9,218 nt of DNA from a bacterium (GTDB lineage: Bacteria; SZUA-79; Acidulodesulfobacterales; Acidulodesulfobacteraceae): NCBI GenBank assembly GCA_021806125.1, contig JAJZYC010000052.1, positions 1 to 9,218 on the forward strand, written 5' to 3'. The notes under the pieces are model-generated. The model did no database searches. It was not told the origin of the DNA and worked only from the letters and a program-made list of their open reading frames with translations. Positions 1 through 6,494 of this stretch are shown piece after piece (the stretch's first letter is position 1; each line of letters starts with the position of its first letter). A program made the position numbers and the translations under genes.

Positions 1-309
1 AAAGACGGCGGAATATTTACCGCCCAGACGGAATCCCCTTTCTTCAACGGAAACTTAATTAAAGACGTAGGCAGAATTATAAAAGAAATATACGCAAGAA
101 CTTCCCTCTACTGCGCGTCCATTCCTGTTTACCCCAGCGGTTTATGGAGCTTCACGGCGGGTTCCAAAAAATACGATACGAAAGTTATAAATGAAAGCTA
201 TAAAGATTTCGATTTCGGACGGCTTGAGGCGGATTTAAAATATTATTCGCCGGAAATCCATTCTTCCTCGTTTATTCTGCCGAATTTTATAAAGGAGATA
301 TTGAAATAA
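1..309 (+). CDS. speE: Spermidine synthase, C-terminal part (5'-truncated by window edge)
   Basis: The reading frame is open from base 1 and stops at TAA 307-309, leaving about 102 residues. The full family is about 280 residues, so roughly the last third is present. The text matches the C-terminal part of spermidine synthases: a QTESPFF segment near residues 11-17 and the family signature YPSGLWSF near residues 45-52, followed by a GSK. The enzyme transfers an aminopropyl group from decarboxylated S-adenosylmethionine to putrescine, giving spermidine in the cytoplasm. The stop lies 10 bases before speB, and pdaD follows, so this is the last pathway step encoded first in a polyamine operon. 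The nucleotide-binding core lies outside the window, so substrate preference (putrescine against agmatine or cadaverine) cannot be judged. Confidence 0.93.
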   Translation, partial: KDGGIFTAQTESPFFNGNLIKDVGRIIKEIYARTSLYCASIPVYPSGLWSFTAGSKKYDTKVINESYKDFDFGRLEADLKYYSPEIHSSSFILPNFIKEILK

Positions 310-319
310 TAACAATCTT

Positions 320-1243
320 ATGAAAAAAAACCCCTTAAAAGAAAAAGCTGCTGAGTCTATTTTGTCCAAGACGTCGTCGTTTTTTAACTCGTCGGATTCA
401 TACGAAAAATCCGATTTAGTGCTCATAGGCATTCCTATGGACTATACGGCAAGCAATATTCCCGGTTCGAGGTTTGCTCCCAAAAGAATAAGGGAGCTGT
501 CTTATACCCTCGAAAGCTACAGCCCTTTTTTCGACGATTATATCGACGAAAAGTTTTACGATATCGGCGATATAGTTATGCCTTGGGGAAATACCGGCAA
601 AAGCATAAAATTTATAGACGAAACGGCTAAAAATATTTTAGACGGAGGCAAGAGGCTCGTCAGCATAGGCGGCGACCATTTAATTACATATCCGATAGTA
701 AAGCGGTATGTTTCAAAATATAAAGACCTGGTCGTTTTGCAGTTCGACGCCCATACGGATTTAAGGGAGGAATGGAATGACGAAAAATATTCCCATGCCA
801 CGGTTTTAAAGCTCGTCCACGATATTATAAAAAAAGGAAATTTGTATCAGTTCGGCATACGCTCCGGTTCCAAGGAAGAGTTCGATTTTGCTAAAAAGCA
901 CTGCCATATTTATAAAAACGACGTTTACGAGCCGCTGAAAAAGGTAATAGGCTCGCTTGCGGGCAAAGACGTATATCTTACCATAGATATCGACGTTCTC
1001 GACCCGGCTTTTGCTCCGGGAACGGGATATATAGAGGCCGGAGGAATATCTTCCAAAGAGCTTTTCGATGCCGTATCTTTGCTCTTGTCGGAAGCTAACG
1101 TGGTAGGCGCCGACGTTGTGGAGGTGTGTCCGCCGACGGACAATTCTGACAGGACTTCCGCGATTGCGGCAAAACTTATAAGGGAAATAATCATAGGAAT
1201 GGGTAAAAAAATTAATTTCAAAAACAAAGAAAAACGGAGGTAA
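320..1243 (+). CDS. speB: Agmatinase (arginase/ureohydrolase family)
   Basis: A 307-residue protein, typical for the family, that hydrolyses agmatine to putrescine and urea using two Mn ions. The metal-binding motifs are all visible: GGDH at 117-120, DAHTD at 143-147 (D143, H145, D147) and DIDVLDP at 223-229 (D223, D225). The C-terminal EVCPPTDNSDRTS block (268-280) is the expected active-site lid region. ATG at 320 is the only reasonable start, because the frame is closed by a TGA at 302. It lacks a well-placed Shine-Dalgarno: the nearest AGGAG (293-297) is 22 bases away, inside speE, so translation is probably coupled to speE. Arginase or formimidoylglutamase activity is possible within the superfamily, but the following arginine decarboxylase gene makes agmatinase by far the best reading. 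Confidence 0.94.
   Translation: MKKNPLKEKAAESILSKTSSFFNSSDSYEKSDLVLIGIPMDYTASNIPGSRFAPKRIRELSYTLESYSPFFDDYIDEKFYDIGDIVMPWGNTGKSIKFIDETAKNILDGGKRLVSIGGDHLITYPIVKRYVSKYKDLVVLQFDAHTDLREEWNDEKYSHATVLKLVHDIIKKGNLYQFGIRSGSKEEFDFAKKHCHIYKNDVYEPLKKVIGSLAGKDVYLTIDIDVLDPAFAPGTGYIEAGGISSKELFDAVSLLLSEANVVGADVVEVCPPTDNSDRTSAIAAKLIREIIIGMGKKINFKNKEKRR
1236..1240 (+). promoter_or_regulatory. Ribosome binding site for pdaD, deciding a GTG start
   Basis: GGAGG lies inside the last codons of speB, 8 bases before the GTG at 1249. No ATG or TTG is better placed, so the GTG start of pdaD is well supported. The overlap with the speB end argues for one transcript. Confidence 0.85.
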
Positions 1244-1248
1244 TAACA

Positions 1249-1722
1249 GTGTTTGAAACGCCCGATATATATACTTTGGCGTCGGGGACGTCGGAGGGGA
1301 CTTCAAAATTGGGGGCATTCGATAATGCCATTTTAAAAGCGGGAGTAGGCAATACTAACTTAATAAAGCTAAGCTCTATACTGCCGCCGAGAGCGGTTTT
1401 TAAGGAAAAGATAGTTTATCCGCGGGGAGTGCTTGTCCCTATAGCGTACGGCGCTATCACGAGCGACAAAAAAGGGGAAATTATAGCGGCGGCTGTCGCC
1501 ATAGCAATATCCGTCGAAGAAGGGTTCGGCGTTATAATGGAATTTTCCGGCGCGACTTCGGCGAAGACTGCCGAAGAGACGGTCAGGAGAATGGCGGAAG
1601 ATGCAATGAAGCACAGGAATATCGCAATTAAAGAAATAAAATCGAAAAGCTCGGAGCATACGGTAGAAAATTTCGGGTGCGCTTTTGCCGCGGTTCCCAT
1701 GTGGTATTCCAAGCTGTCGTAA
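1249..1722 (+). CDS. pdaD: Pyruvoyl-dependent arginine decarboxylase
   Basis: A 157-residue proenzyme that decarboxylates arginine to agmatine, the substrate of the preceding SpeB. In this family the chain cuts itself between two serines and the second becomes the pyruvoyl cofactor. The cleavage site is visible as LSSILPP (41-47), with S42/S43 as the expected scissile pair. Other residues known from the Methanocaldococcus jannaschii enzyme appear in register: D25 (its Asp35), N37 (Asn47) and E98 in VIMEFSG (Glu109). Start is GTG with GGAGG 8 bases upstream; the gap after speB is 5 bases. The family is best known from archaea and Chlamydia but is also found in many bacteria. It replaces the much larger PLP-dependent SpeA. 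Histidine or ornithine specificity is unlikely given the SpeB neighbour. Confidence 0.95.
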   Translation: MFETPDIYTLASGTSEGTSKLGAFDNAILKAGVGNTNLIKLSSILPPRAVFKEKIVYPRGVLVPIAYGAITSDKKGEIIAAAVAIAISVEEGFGVIMEFSGATSAKTAEETVRRMAEDAMKHRNIAIKEIKSKSSEHTVENFGCAFAAVPMWYSKLS

Positions 1723-1765
1723 TATCCCGCAATAATAAGCGATAAGCGTATAATACTTTTTTCTA

Positions 1766-1781
1766 GCATGGGCGCATGGGC
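1766..1781 (+). repeat. Two tandem 8-bp direct repeats
   Basis: GCATGGGC occurs twice back to back (1766-1773 and 1774-1781), followed by a partial ATGG copy. It lies in the gap after pdaD, where the local text is more G-rich than the neighbouring genes. No function is evident; slippage or the remnant of an intergenic repeat are both possible. Confidence 0.6.
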
Positions 1782-1849
1782 ATGGACAAGGGGCAAAATT
1801 TTGCAATATTACGTTAACGGAAGATGTAATAAAATAACAGGGGAGAAGG

Positions 1850-1889
1850 ACGCAGGGAGTCTAGTGTTTTTAAGGGGCGGCCCCTGCGT
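1850..1889 (+). promoter_or_regulatory. Inverted repeat in the leader of the flippase-like gene
   Basis: ACGCAGGG (1850-1857) pairs perfectly with CCCTGCGT (1882-1889), closing a 24-base loop. Within that loop GGGG (1874-1877) can instead pair with CCCC (1881-1884), which overlaps the right arm, so the two hairpins exclude each other. The structure ends 12 bases before the TTG start at 1902. It could be a translational control element, an RNA-binding site or part of a dispersed repeat. The pairing is seen directly; the function is not known. Confidence 0.5.
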
Positions 1890-1901
1890 TCGGGAAGCGG
1901 T

Positions 1902-2918
1902 TTGAATAAAACCTTCGCAATATCGACATCTTTAGGTTTAATATTTGTTATAGTTCTGGTTTTTATAGTAGGTCCGAAAAACATACTGCAGATGATAGGA
2001 CATCTGAGTTTTTTGGATTTTATAGCATTATTCTTTCTGTCTTATCTTGCGCTTTTTTTCTCGGCGCTTTCTTTCGACAACGCTTTAAACGTTTATGACG
2101 CCAAAATAGGGTTAAAGCACGTTACCAATATTAAATTAATAGGATACAGCGCAAATTATATCGCTCCGTCCGGCATATTTGCCGGTTTTATCGGGGGCGA
2201 CGCAATAATGGCTTTGATTCTTAAAAAAAGAAGCGGACTTGAATTTAAAATGGGGTTTTCCGCGGGACTTGCCGCAAAGGTAATAGAGTTCGCCATGTTT
2301 CTGCTCTTTATTTATCTGGGTCTTATACTGGGATTCAGGTATTTTTATCTTCCGACCGAAATTTGGTATTTACTGCTTATAGCGGCGATATTCGTAGGTG
2401 CGGTGACCCTCGTTTTTTTGATTAATCCGATTATAGACAACAGGTTTTTTACGAAAATCTTAAGATATTTAACGAGATTTAAAATCCTCAACAAATTAAT
2501 TTTTAAAATCCTGAAGCACATAAATAACTTTGAAAAAGAGCTTCATCTGTTTTACGTTAAAGGCAAGAAGTATCTTTTTTTGAGCTTGTTTTTAAGCCTG
2601 ATAGAAACCGCCGTTCTGGTATTTCAGATATGGCTTTTAGTTCATTATCTCGGAATAAATATGGGGTTTTCCAAAACGCTTCTGGTATTTTCGGTGTCTA
2701 TGCTTGTTTTTGCTCTTCCGCTTGCACCGGGTTCGGCGGGAACTTACGAACTTTCGCAGGTAGGCCTTTTCGATATACTAGGGCTGGGCTCCGACGTAGG
2801 GCTTGCTTTCAGCTTGATTATGAGGGCGATAAATCTGCTCATGGTAGCAATTTCTTTTTTCCTTATCCCTCATTACGGATTTAATTTTTTCAAAAAACCG
2901 GAAGAGGAGGAAATATGA
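1902..2918 (+). CDS. Lysylphosphatidylglycerol synthase TM / flippase-like membrane protein (UPF0104 type)
   Basis: A 338-residue integral membrane protein resembling the PF03706 family: the MprF/AglD-like transmembrane domain without a soluble synthase domain. Hydrophobic segments lie near residues 5-23, 37-57, 120-147, 154-173, 226-248, 256-276 and 300-325. Family-like sequence includes SANYIAPSG (83-91) followed by GGD (98-100), and PLAPGSAGTYE (273-283) near the C-terminus, the usual proline/glycine/glutamate signature. Such proteins move or help process lipid-linked substrates across the membrane and often sit beside glycosyltransferases, as here. The start is TTG at 1902; GGGAAG (1892-1897) is only a weak ribosome site, and no ATG lies between the upstream in-frame stop (1830) and 1902. 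The stop overlaps the next ATG (ATGA). A lysyl-PG synthase activity is not claimed, because no GNAT-like domain is present. Confidence 0.85.
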   Translation: MNKTFAISTSLGLIFVIVLVFIVGPKNILQMIGHLSFLDFIALFFLSYLALFFSALSFDNALNVYDAKIGLKHVTNIKLIGYSANYIAPSGIFAGFIGGDAIMALILKKRSGLEFKMGFSAGLAAKVIEFAMFLLFIYLGLILGFRYFYLPTEIWYLLLIAAIFVGAVTLVFLINPIIDNRFFTKILRYLTRFKILNKLIFKILKHINNFEKELHLFYVKGKKYLFLSLFLSLIETAVLVFQIWLLVHYLGINMGFSKTLLVFSVSMLVFALPLAPGSAGTYELSQVGLFDILGLGSDVGLAFSLIMRAINLLMVAISFFLIPHYGFNFFKKPEEEEI

Positions 2919-3982
2919 AAATAATATATTCCCTGTGCAGTTGGGGGCTCGGACATGCGACGAGGGGGCTTCCGGTAATAAGGCGGCTTATAAAAGACGG
3001 GCATGAAGTTATCGTTTATACGTCCGGAAGAAGCTTAGAACTGCTTAAATCGGAACTTGGGGGCGGCGCGAGGTATATCGCCGCTACTCCGTATCCTTCG
3101 CCGTATTCGGATAAAATAGGGTTTGCTTTGAGGTTTCTTACGACAGCTCCCAAAATAATGAGGATTATTAAAGAAGAAACGAAAGATATCGCAGGGATAG
3201 TTCGGGAAAATAAAATAGACCTTATAATTTCCGATTCGAGGTTCGGTTCTTACTGCAATTCCGTACCATCTTACCTGCTGTTTCACCAGCTGAGATTTAT
3301 AGCTCCGTTGAGGCTTGCTTTCGCCGAGATGGTTACGGAGTATTACAATCATTACCTTCAGGATAAATTCGAAAAGATAATAGTCCCGGATTATGCGGAA
3401 AATTCGCTTTCTGGGGACTTGTCCCATAATTTAAGATATTTTAAAAAGGAAAAAGTCGAATACGTAGGAATTTTGTCCGATTTTGAAAAGATAGAGACGG
3501 ATGAAGACATAGATTACCTTTTTTCTATTTCCGGTCCTGAACCCACCAGAACGGCGCTTGAAGAAAAACTTCTCTCGCAGATTCATCTGCTTAAAGGAAA
3601 TATTGCGGTTTCGCTCGGTAAACCGGGTAAATTTACCGAAGAAAAGCTCGGAAACGCCGTTATATATTCTTTTCTCGAAAAGAAAAGACGGGACGAGCTC
3701 ATGAACAGGGCAAAAATGGTCGTTTCTAGGTCGGGCTATACTACGGTTATGGATGTCGCCGAAATAGATAAAAAAGCGTTTTTTATTCCGACGCCCGGGC
3801 AGACGGAGCAGATTTATCTTGGAAAACATCTTGAAAAGGAGGGGTATTTTCATTCCGTAAAACAGAGGAAACTTAAACTTGACGCCGATACCGAAGACGC
3901 GTTAAAATATAAGGGTTTTAAGCCTCCGTGGAAGACCGCGGAAAGCGTGGAAAGATTTCTTAAGGCAACAGGGGTTAAATAA
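2915..3982 (+). CDS. MurG-like GT-B glycosyltransferase
   Basis: A 355-residue cytoplasmic or membrane-associated protein with the GT-B layout. The N-terminal domain opens with a glycine loop, WGLGHATRGLP (10-20), as in MurG and related UDP-sugar transferases. The C-terminal domain carries SRSGYTTVMD (271-280) and PTPGQTEQIYLGKHL (292-306), the nucleotide-sugar binding region of family-28-like enzymes. No signal peptide or clear membrane segment is seen. The ribosome site GAGGAGG (2904-2910) is strong and lies 4 bases before the ATG; the gene overlaps the flippase-like stop by 4 bases, so the two are translationally coupled. The likely job is to add a sugar to a lipid carrier or glycolipid, with the neighbouring membrane protein handling the product. 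Donor and acceptor cannot be read from the sequence. It is not MurG itself, since cell-division and murein genes are absent around it. Confidence 0.85.
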   Translation: MKIIYSLCSWGLGHATRGLPVIRRLIKDGHEVIVYTSGRSLELLKSELGGGARYIAATPYPSPYSDKIGFALRFLTTAPKIMRIIKEETKDIAGIVRENKIDLIISDSRFGSYCNSVPSYLLFHQLRFIAPLRLAFAEMVTEYYNHYLQDKFEKIIVPDYAENSLSGDLSHNLRYFKKEKVEYVGILSDFEKIETDEDIDYLFSISGPEPTRTALEEKLLSQIHLLKGNIAVSLGKPGKFTEEKLGNAVIYSFLEKKRRDELMNRAKMVVSRSGYTTVMDVAEIDKKAFFIPTPGQTEQIYLGKHLEKEGYFHSVKQRKLKLDADTEDALKYKGFKPPWKTAESVERFLKATGVK

Positions 3983-3986
3983 CTTT

Positions 3987-4721
3987 ATGGTTTCAGTAAT
4001 TATACCGGCGCACGAAGAAGAAAAGTATATAGGGGCATCGATAGAAAGGCTTTTAAGCCAGAGCGGCGTCGTTTTCATTAAAAAAGACGAAAATCCTGAT
4101 GATTTCAGGGGGATTGCGGCAGAAGGAAAAACTCTCTGCGAACTGACGATAGTCGTTACTCACGGCGCTGACGATACGGAAGGAGCGGTATCCAAATATG
4201 CCGCCTCAGGGGTCAATCTCATAGCGGATAACTTCAGCGGAGTATCGGAAGCAAGAAACATCGGCGCCTCCGTTTCGAGAGGAGACGTTTTCCTGTTTCT
4301 GGATGCCGACACTCTTTTGAACGACGGTTTTATAAAAAAGCTCGACGATTTTAAAGACGAGCGGCATTTTATCGGGACGTCAAAGCTTCTGCCGGATATT
4401 AATACGGTTAAGGCGCGGATTTTTATGTTCGGCAACAATATAGCGCATATAATATCGAAAACGTCGATGGCTTTGATATTCTGCCATAAAGACGTCTATA
4501 AAAAAGTCGGAGGTTTCGACGAAAAAATGCAGGCCGGAGAAGACCTTAAATTTATAAACATCGCCTTAAAAAATAAATTCGGAAAGTTTAAATATCTCGG
4601 CGGAATAAGCGCGGTTACGTCTATGAGAAGGTTTGAAATTAACGGCTATTTTAGGACCGCGATGGAATGGATGGGAGGATATTTCTTTAAGCCGCCGGAA
4701 CACTACGACGTTGTGAGATAA
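3987..4721 (+). CDS. Family 2 (GT-A) glycosyltransferase with atypical first motif
   Basis: A 244-residue protein. VSVIIPAHEEEKYIG (2-16) is the standard GT2 opening, SEARNIGASVSRGDVFLFLDADT (87-109) contains the DAD metal-binding motif at 106-108, and GGFDEKMQAGED (175-186) supplies the acceptor-side ED. About 20 extra residues (28-50) sit between the first helix and second strand. The usual VVDDGSTDGT segment reads VVTHGADDTE (56-65), so the common uridine-binding Asp is displaced. No long hydrophobic tail is present, unlike DPM-type or processive enzymes, so it is probably peripheral. The start is ATG, 4 bases after the GT-B stop, with only a weak AGGGG upstream; translation is probably coupled. 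It belongs with the two preceding genes in a three-gene glycan cassette. Donor sugar unknown. Confidence 0.85.
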   Translation: MVSVIIPAHEEEKYIGASIERLLSQSGVVFIKKDENPDDFRGIAAEGKTLCELTIVVTHGADDTEGAVSKYAASGVNLIADNFSGVSEARNIGASVSRGDVFLFLDADTLLNDGFIKKLDDFKDERHFIGTSKLLPDINTVKARIFMFGNNIAHIISKTSMALIFCHKDVYKKVGGFDEKMQAGEDLKFINIALKNKFGKFKYLGGISAVTSMRRFEINGYFRTAMEWMGGYFFKPPEHYDVVR

Positions 4722-5426
4722 TTAATCCCTTCTCTGTCCGAAAAGATTTAAAAGCATCAGGAACAGGTTGATAAAATCCAGATAAAGCGTTAATGCCCCC
4801 ATAACCCTTTCTTTTCTCTCGTCGAAAGCTCCGCTTAAATATATCTGCTTAAGTTTCTGCATATCGTAGGCGGTCAAGCCCAGGAATATAACGACGCCGA
4901 GTACCGAGACGACGTACATCAAAGTCGAACTGTGAAGGAAAAAATTTACGAACATCGCAATTATAATGGCAAAAAGTCCGACGAGCATAAAATTGCCCAT
5001 TTCCGTCAAATCCCTTTTTGTTGTGTAGCCCAGAAAGGCAAGCAGTCCGAACGAAGCGGCGGTGATGAAAAATACCTCGCCGATAGACTGGTTGGTATAA
5101 ATGAGGAAAATAAACGAAAACGTAACCCCCGTTAAGCCGGAATATAATAAAAAAATGGCTTCGCTGATATTCGCCGGAAGCCTGTTTATTCCGAATGAAA
5201 GTCCCAGAACGGCGGCGAGCTGAAGGCCGATAAGGAGGTAAAATATTAATATATGGGAGTAAAGATAAAGCGCGACGGTCTTATCCGAGGCGACGAGATA
5301 CGAAACAAAGCCGGTAATAGCAAGCCCCAGAGTCATCCACGTAAAAACCCCCCTGAAGAAGTCGGAAAGGCCTTCCTGAGCGCGTTCCCCCGTTTTAGCG
5401 ATACCGTAACTGTAATCCGCAGGCAT
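4722..5426 (-). CDS. Bax inhibitor-1 / YccA-YbhL family membrane protein
   Basis: A 234-residue inner-membrane protein with about seven hydrophobic segments (near 28-46, 54-78, 88-110, 115-134, 145-165, 168-187 and a C-terminal one at 211-229). The ending ALTLYLDFINLFLMLLNLFG (211-230) followed by QRRD is the hallmark of this family. The two aspartates that form the pH-sensing/calcium-leak pair in Bacillus YetJ have candidates here in TAYDMQ (D188) and LYLDFIN (D217). Bacterial members act as membrane stress factors or interact with FtsH (YccA); which applies here cannot be read. The ATG at 5426 has AGAGGAT upstream on the minus strand and a near-consensus promoter. Its stop abuts the stop of the convergent GT2 gene with no base between. 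Confidence 0.93.
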   Translation of the reverse strand: MPADYSYGIAKTGERAQEGLSDFFRGVFTWMTLGLAITGFVSYLVASDKTVALYLYSHILIFYLLIGLQLAAVLGLSFGINRLPANISEAIFLLYSGLTGVTFSFIFLIYTNQSIGEVFFITAASFGLLAFLGYTTKRDLTEMGNFMLVGLFAIIIAMFVNFFLHSSTLMYVVSVLGVVIFLGLTAYDMQKLKQIYLSGAFDERKERVMGALTLYLDFINLFLMLLNLFGQRRD

Positions 5427-5472
5427 TTTAATTAAATCCTCTTTATTTAAATGTATTTTAAATTTACCTCAC

Positions 5473-5501
5473 ATTATACAATTTAATTAGATTTATTTCA
5501 A
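5473..5501 (-). promoter_or_regulatory. Sigma70-type promoter of the Bax-inhibitor-1 gene
   Basis: On the minus strand, TTGAAA (5496-5501) and TATAAT (5473-5478) are separated by exactly 17 bases. Transcription would start near 5466, giving a leader of about 40 bases that contains the AGAGGAT ribosome site (5436-5442). Spacing and a perfect -10 make this a strong constitutive-looking promoter. Confidence 0.75.
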
Positions 5502-5564
5502 TATTCGGCACCCTCCCGTAACAACAGAATCAAAAATCCGAATATCTTGAAAGTGTTAAATATC

Positions 5565-5640
5565 TGGTGGGCTGTCCCGGGATCGAACCGGGGACCTACT
5601 GATTAAGAGTCAGTTGCTCTACCGATTGAGCTAACAGCCC
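5565..5640 (-). tRNA. tRNA-Lys (anticodon CTT), CCA encoded
   Basis: Read on the minus strand, the 76-base gene folds as a full cloverleaf. The acceptor stem GGGCTGT pairs with ACAGCCC; the D-arm contains AGCTCAATCGGTAGAGC. The anticodon arm has ACTGA/TCAGT around the loop CTCTTAA, and the T-arm has CCCGG-TTCGATC-CCGGG. The anticodon is CTT (5605-5607 on the plus strand), reading AAG lysine codons. Discriminator A and a genome-encoded CCA (5565-5567) close the 3' end. No variable-arm extension, intron or mismatch is seen. It stands alone between two protein genes and has its own promoter. Confidence 0.97.
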
Positions 5641-5684
5641 GAATAGATTTAATTGAAGATGCGGGGAATTATTTATGCCTACCA

Positions 5685-5714
5685 ATTATATACTATTTTT
5701 ATTTTTTTAGTCAA
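5685..5714 (-). promoter_or_regulatory. Sigma70-type promoter of tRNA-Lys
   Basis: On the minus strand, TTGACT (5709-5714) and a perfect TATAAT (5685-5690) are separated by 18 bases. The start point would fall near 5678, giving a leader of about 38 bases before the mature tRNA 5' end at 5640, to be removed by RNase P. Confidence 0.8.
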
Positions 5715-5772
5715 TTTTTTTATTAATGATATACTTATAAATAAGAGCATCTATTTAACCTGATGTCGGAGG

Positions 5773-5792
5773 CGGATAAAAAGAATTATCCG
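5773..5792 (+). promoter_or_regulatory. Hairpin beside the ribosome site of the phosphoribosyltransferase gene
   Basis: CGGATAA (5773-5779) and TTATCCG (5786-5792) form a perfect 7-bp stem with a 6-base loop. The last stem base is the first G of the GGAGAG ribosome site (5792-5797), which precedes the ATG at 5803 by 5 bases. An effect on translation is possible but unproven. Confidence 0.45.
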
Positions 5793-5802
5793 GAGAGTTC
5801 AT

Positions 5803-6456
5803 ATGATATTCAAAAACAGGCGGGAAGCGGGAAAACTGCTTGGAGAAAAATTGTCGGCGGACAGGCTCGGCGGCGGAAATACCGTGGTAATAGGTTTGTT
5901 GAGAGGCGGTATTCCGGTTGCTTATGAAATTGCGGCGGCTTTAAAATCTCCTTTAGACGTGGCGCTGGTAAGAAAGATAGGCGCTCCGAACCAGGAAGAA
6001 TTAGCAATAGGGGCGATAGTTGACGGGAAATCGCCGAAGGTTTATCTCAACGAGTCTCTCATATCGCGCATTAATATGCCGGAAGGATATTTAGAATATA
6101 TTGAGAAGATTAAACTTAAAGAGATAAGAGAAAGGGAAAAAATTTACAGGCATAAAGGAGAAAAGATAAGCGTCGTCGGAAAGACCGCGATAATCGTCGA
6201 TGACGGCATTGCTACCGGCGCATCGGCCAGGGTAGTCATAGACGCCGTTAAAGAAGAAAAACCGGCAAAGATAATCTTAGCCGTTCCGGTTATCGCCGCC
6301 GATACCTTGAGGGAATTAAAAAAAACGGTCGATAAAGTAGTTGTTTTAAGCGCTCCCGAAGAGTTTTACGCCGTAGGAGAGTTTTACGAGGATTTCAGCC
6401 AAACCACGGACGGCGAGGTGATAGAACTTCTGCAAAAATCCAGAAAAAACGATTAA
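5803..6456 (+). CDS. Phosphoribosyltransferase-fold protein (COG1926 type)
   Basis: A 217-residue cytoplasmic protein with the type I phosphoribosyltransferase fold. The PRPP-binding signature is AIIVDDGIATGAS (129-141), preceded by VVIGLLRGGIPVAYEIA (28-44) and the subfamily-typical LVRKIGAPNQEELAIGAI (55-72). The tail FYAVGEFYEDFSQTTDGEV (188-206) is also typical of the COG1926 group. Members are annotated only as predicted phosphoribosyltransferases; the acceptor base is unknown, and some are thought to be non-purine enzymes or regulators. The ATG has GGAGAG upstream; the frame is closed by a TGA at 5761, so no earlier start exists. It appears monocistronic: a tRNA on the opposite strand lies upstream and a long palindromic element downstream. 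Confidence 0.87.
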   Translation: MIFKNRREAGKLLGEKLSADRLGGGNTVVIGLLRGGIPVAYEIAAALKSPLDVALVRKIGAPNQEELAIGAIVDGKSPKVYLNESLISRINMPEGYLEYIEKIKLKEIREREKIYRHKGEKISVVGKTAIIVDDGIATGASARVVIDAVKEEKPAKIILAVPVIAADTLRELKKTVDKVVVLSAPEEFYAVGEFYEDFSQTTDGEVIELLQKSRKND

Positions 6457-6494
6457 TAAATACGTAAAACAGATTATGTATTGATGAATAACCC

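Noticed and set aside
806..1318. Open frame of 170 codons on the minus strand across speB and pdaD
   Set aside because: It lies antisense to two well-supported enzymes whose motifs are intact, shows no recognisable domain, and its composition is what the complement of those codons gives.
1749..1754. TATAAT as a promoter for the flippase-like cassette
   Set aside because: The hexamer is perfect, but no acceptable -35 lies 16-18 bases upstream (the text there is CCCGCA-like), so it was not called; a non-standard promoter cannot be excluded.
1736..1762. Possible Rho-independent terminator after pdaD ending in a T-run
   Set aside because: The T-run at about 1755-1762 is real, but no stable stem of five or more GC-containing pairs stands in front of it.
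1369..1806. Minus-strand frames of 126-145 codons over pdaD and its downstream gap
   Set aside because: They are antisense to the pyruvoyl decarboxylase with its intact cleavage site, and no plausible protein family is visible.
3035..3853. Two minus-strand open frames opposite the GT-B gene
   Set aside because: They mirror a gene with clear glycosyltransferase motifs, are rich in Arg/Phe/Lys as antisense shadows usually are, and have no family resemblance.
4932..5435. Small plus-strand open frames inside the Bax-inhibitor-1 gene
   Set aside because: They are antisense to a full-length membrane protein with the family's C-terminal signature and its own promoter, and carry no domain of their own.
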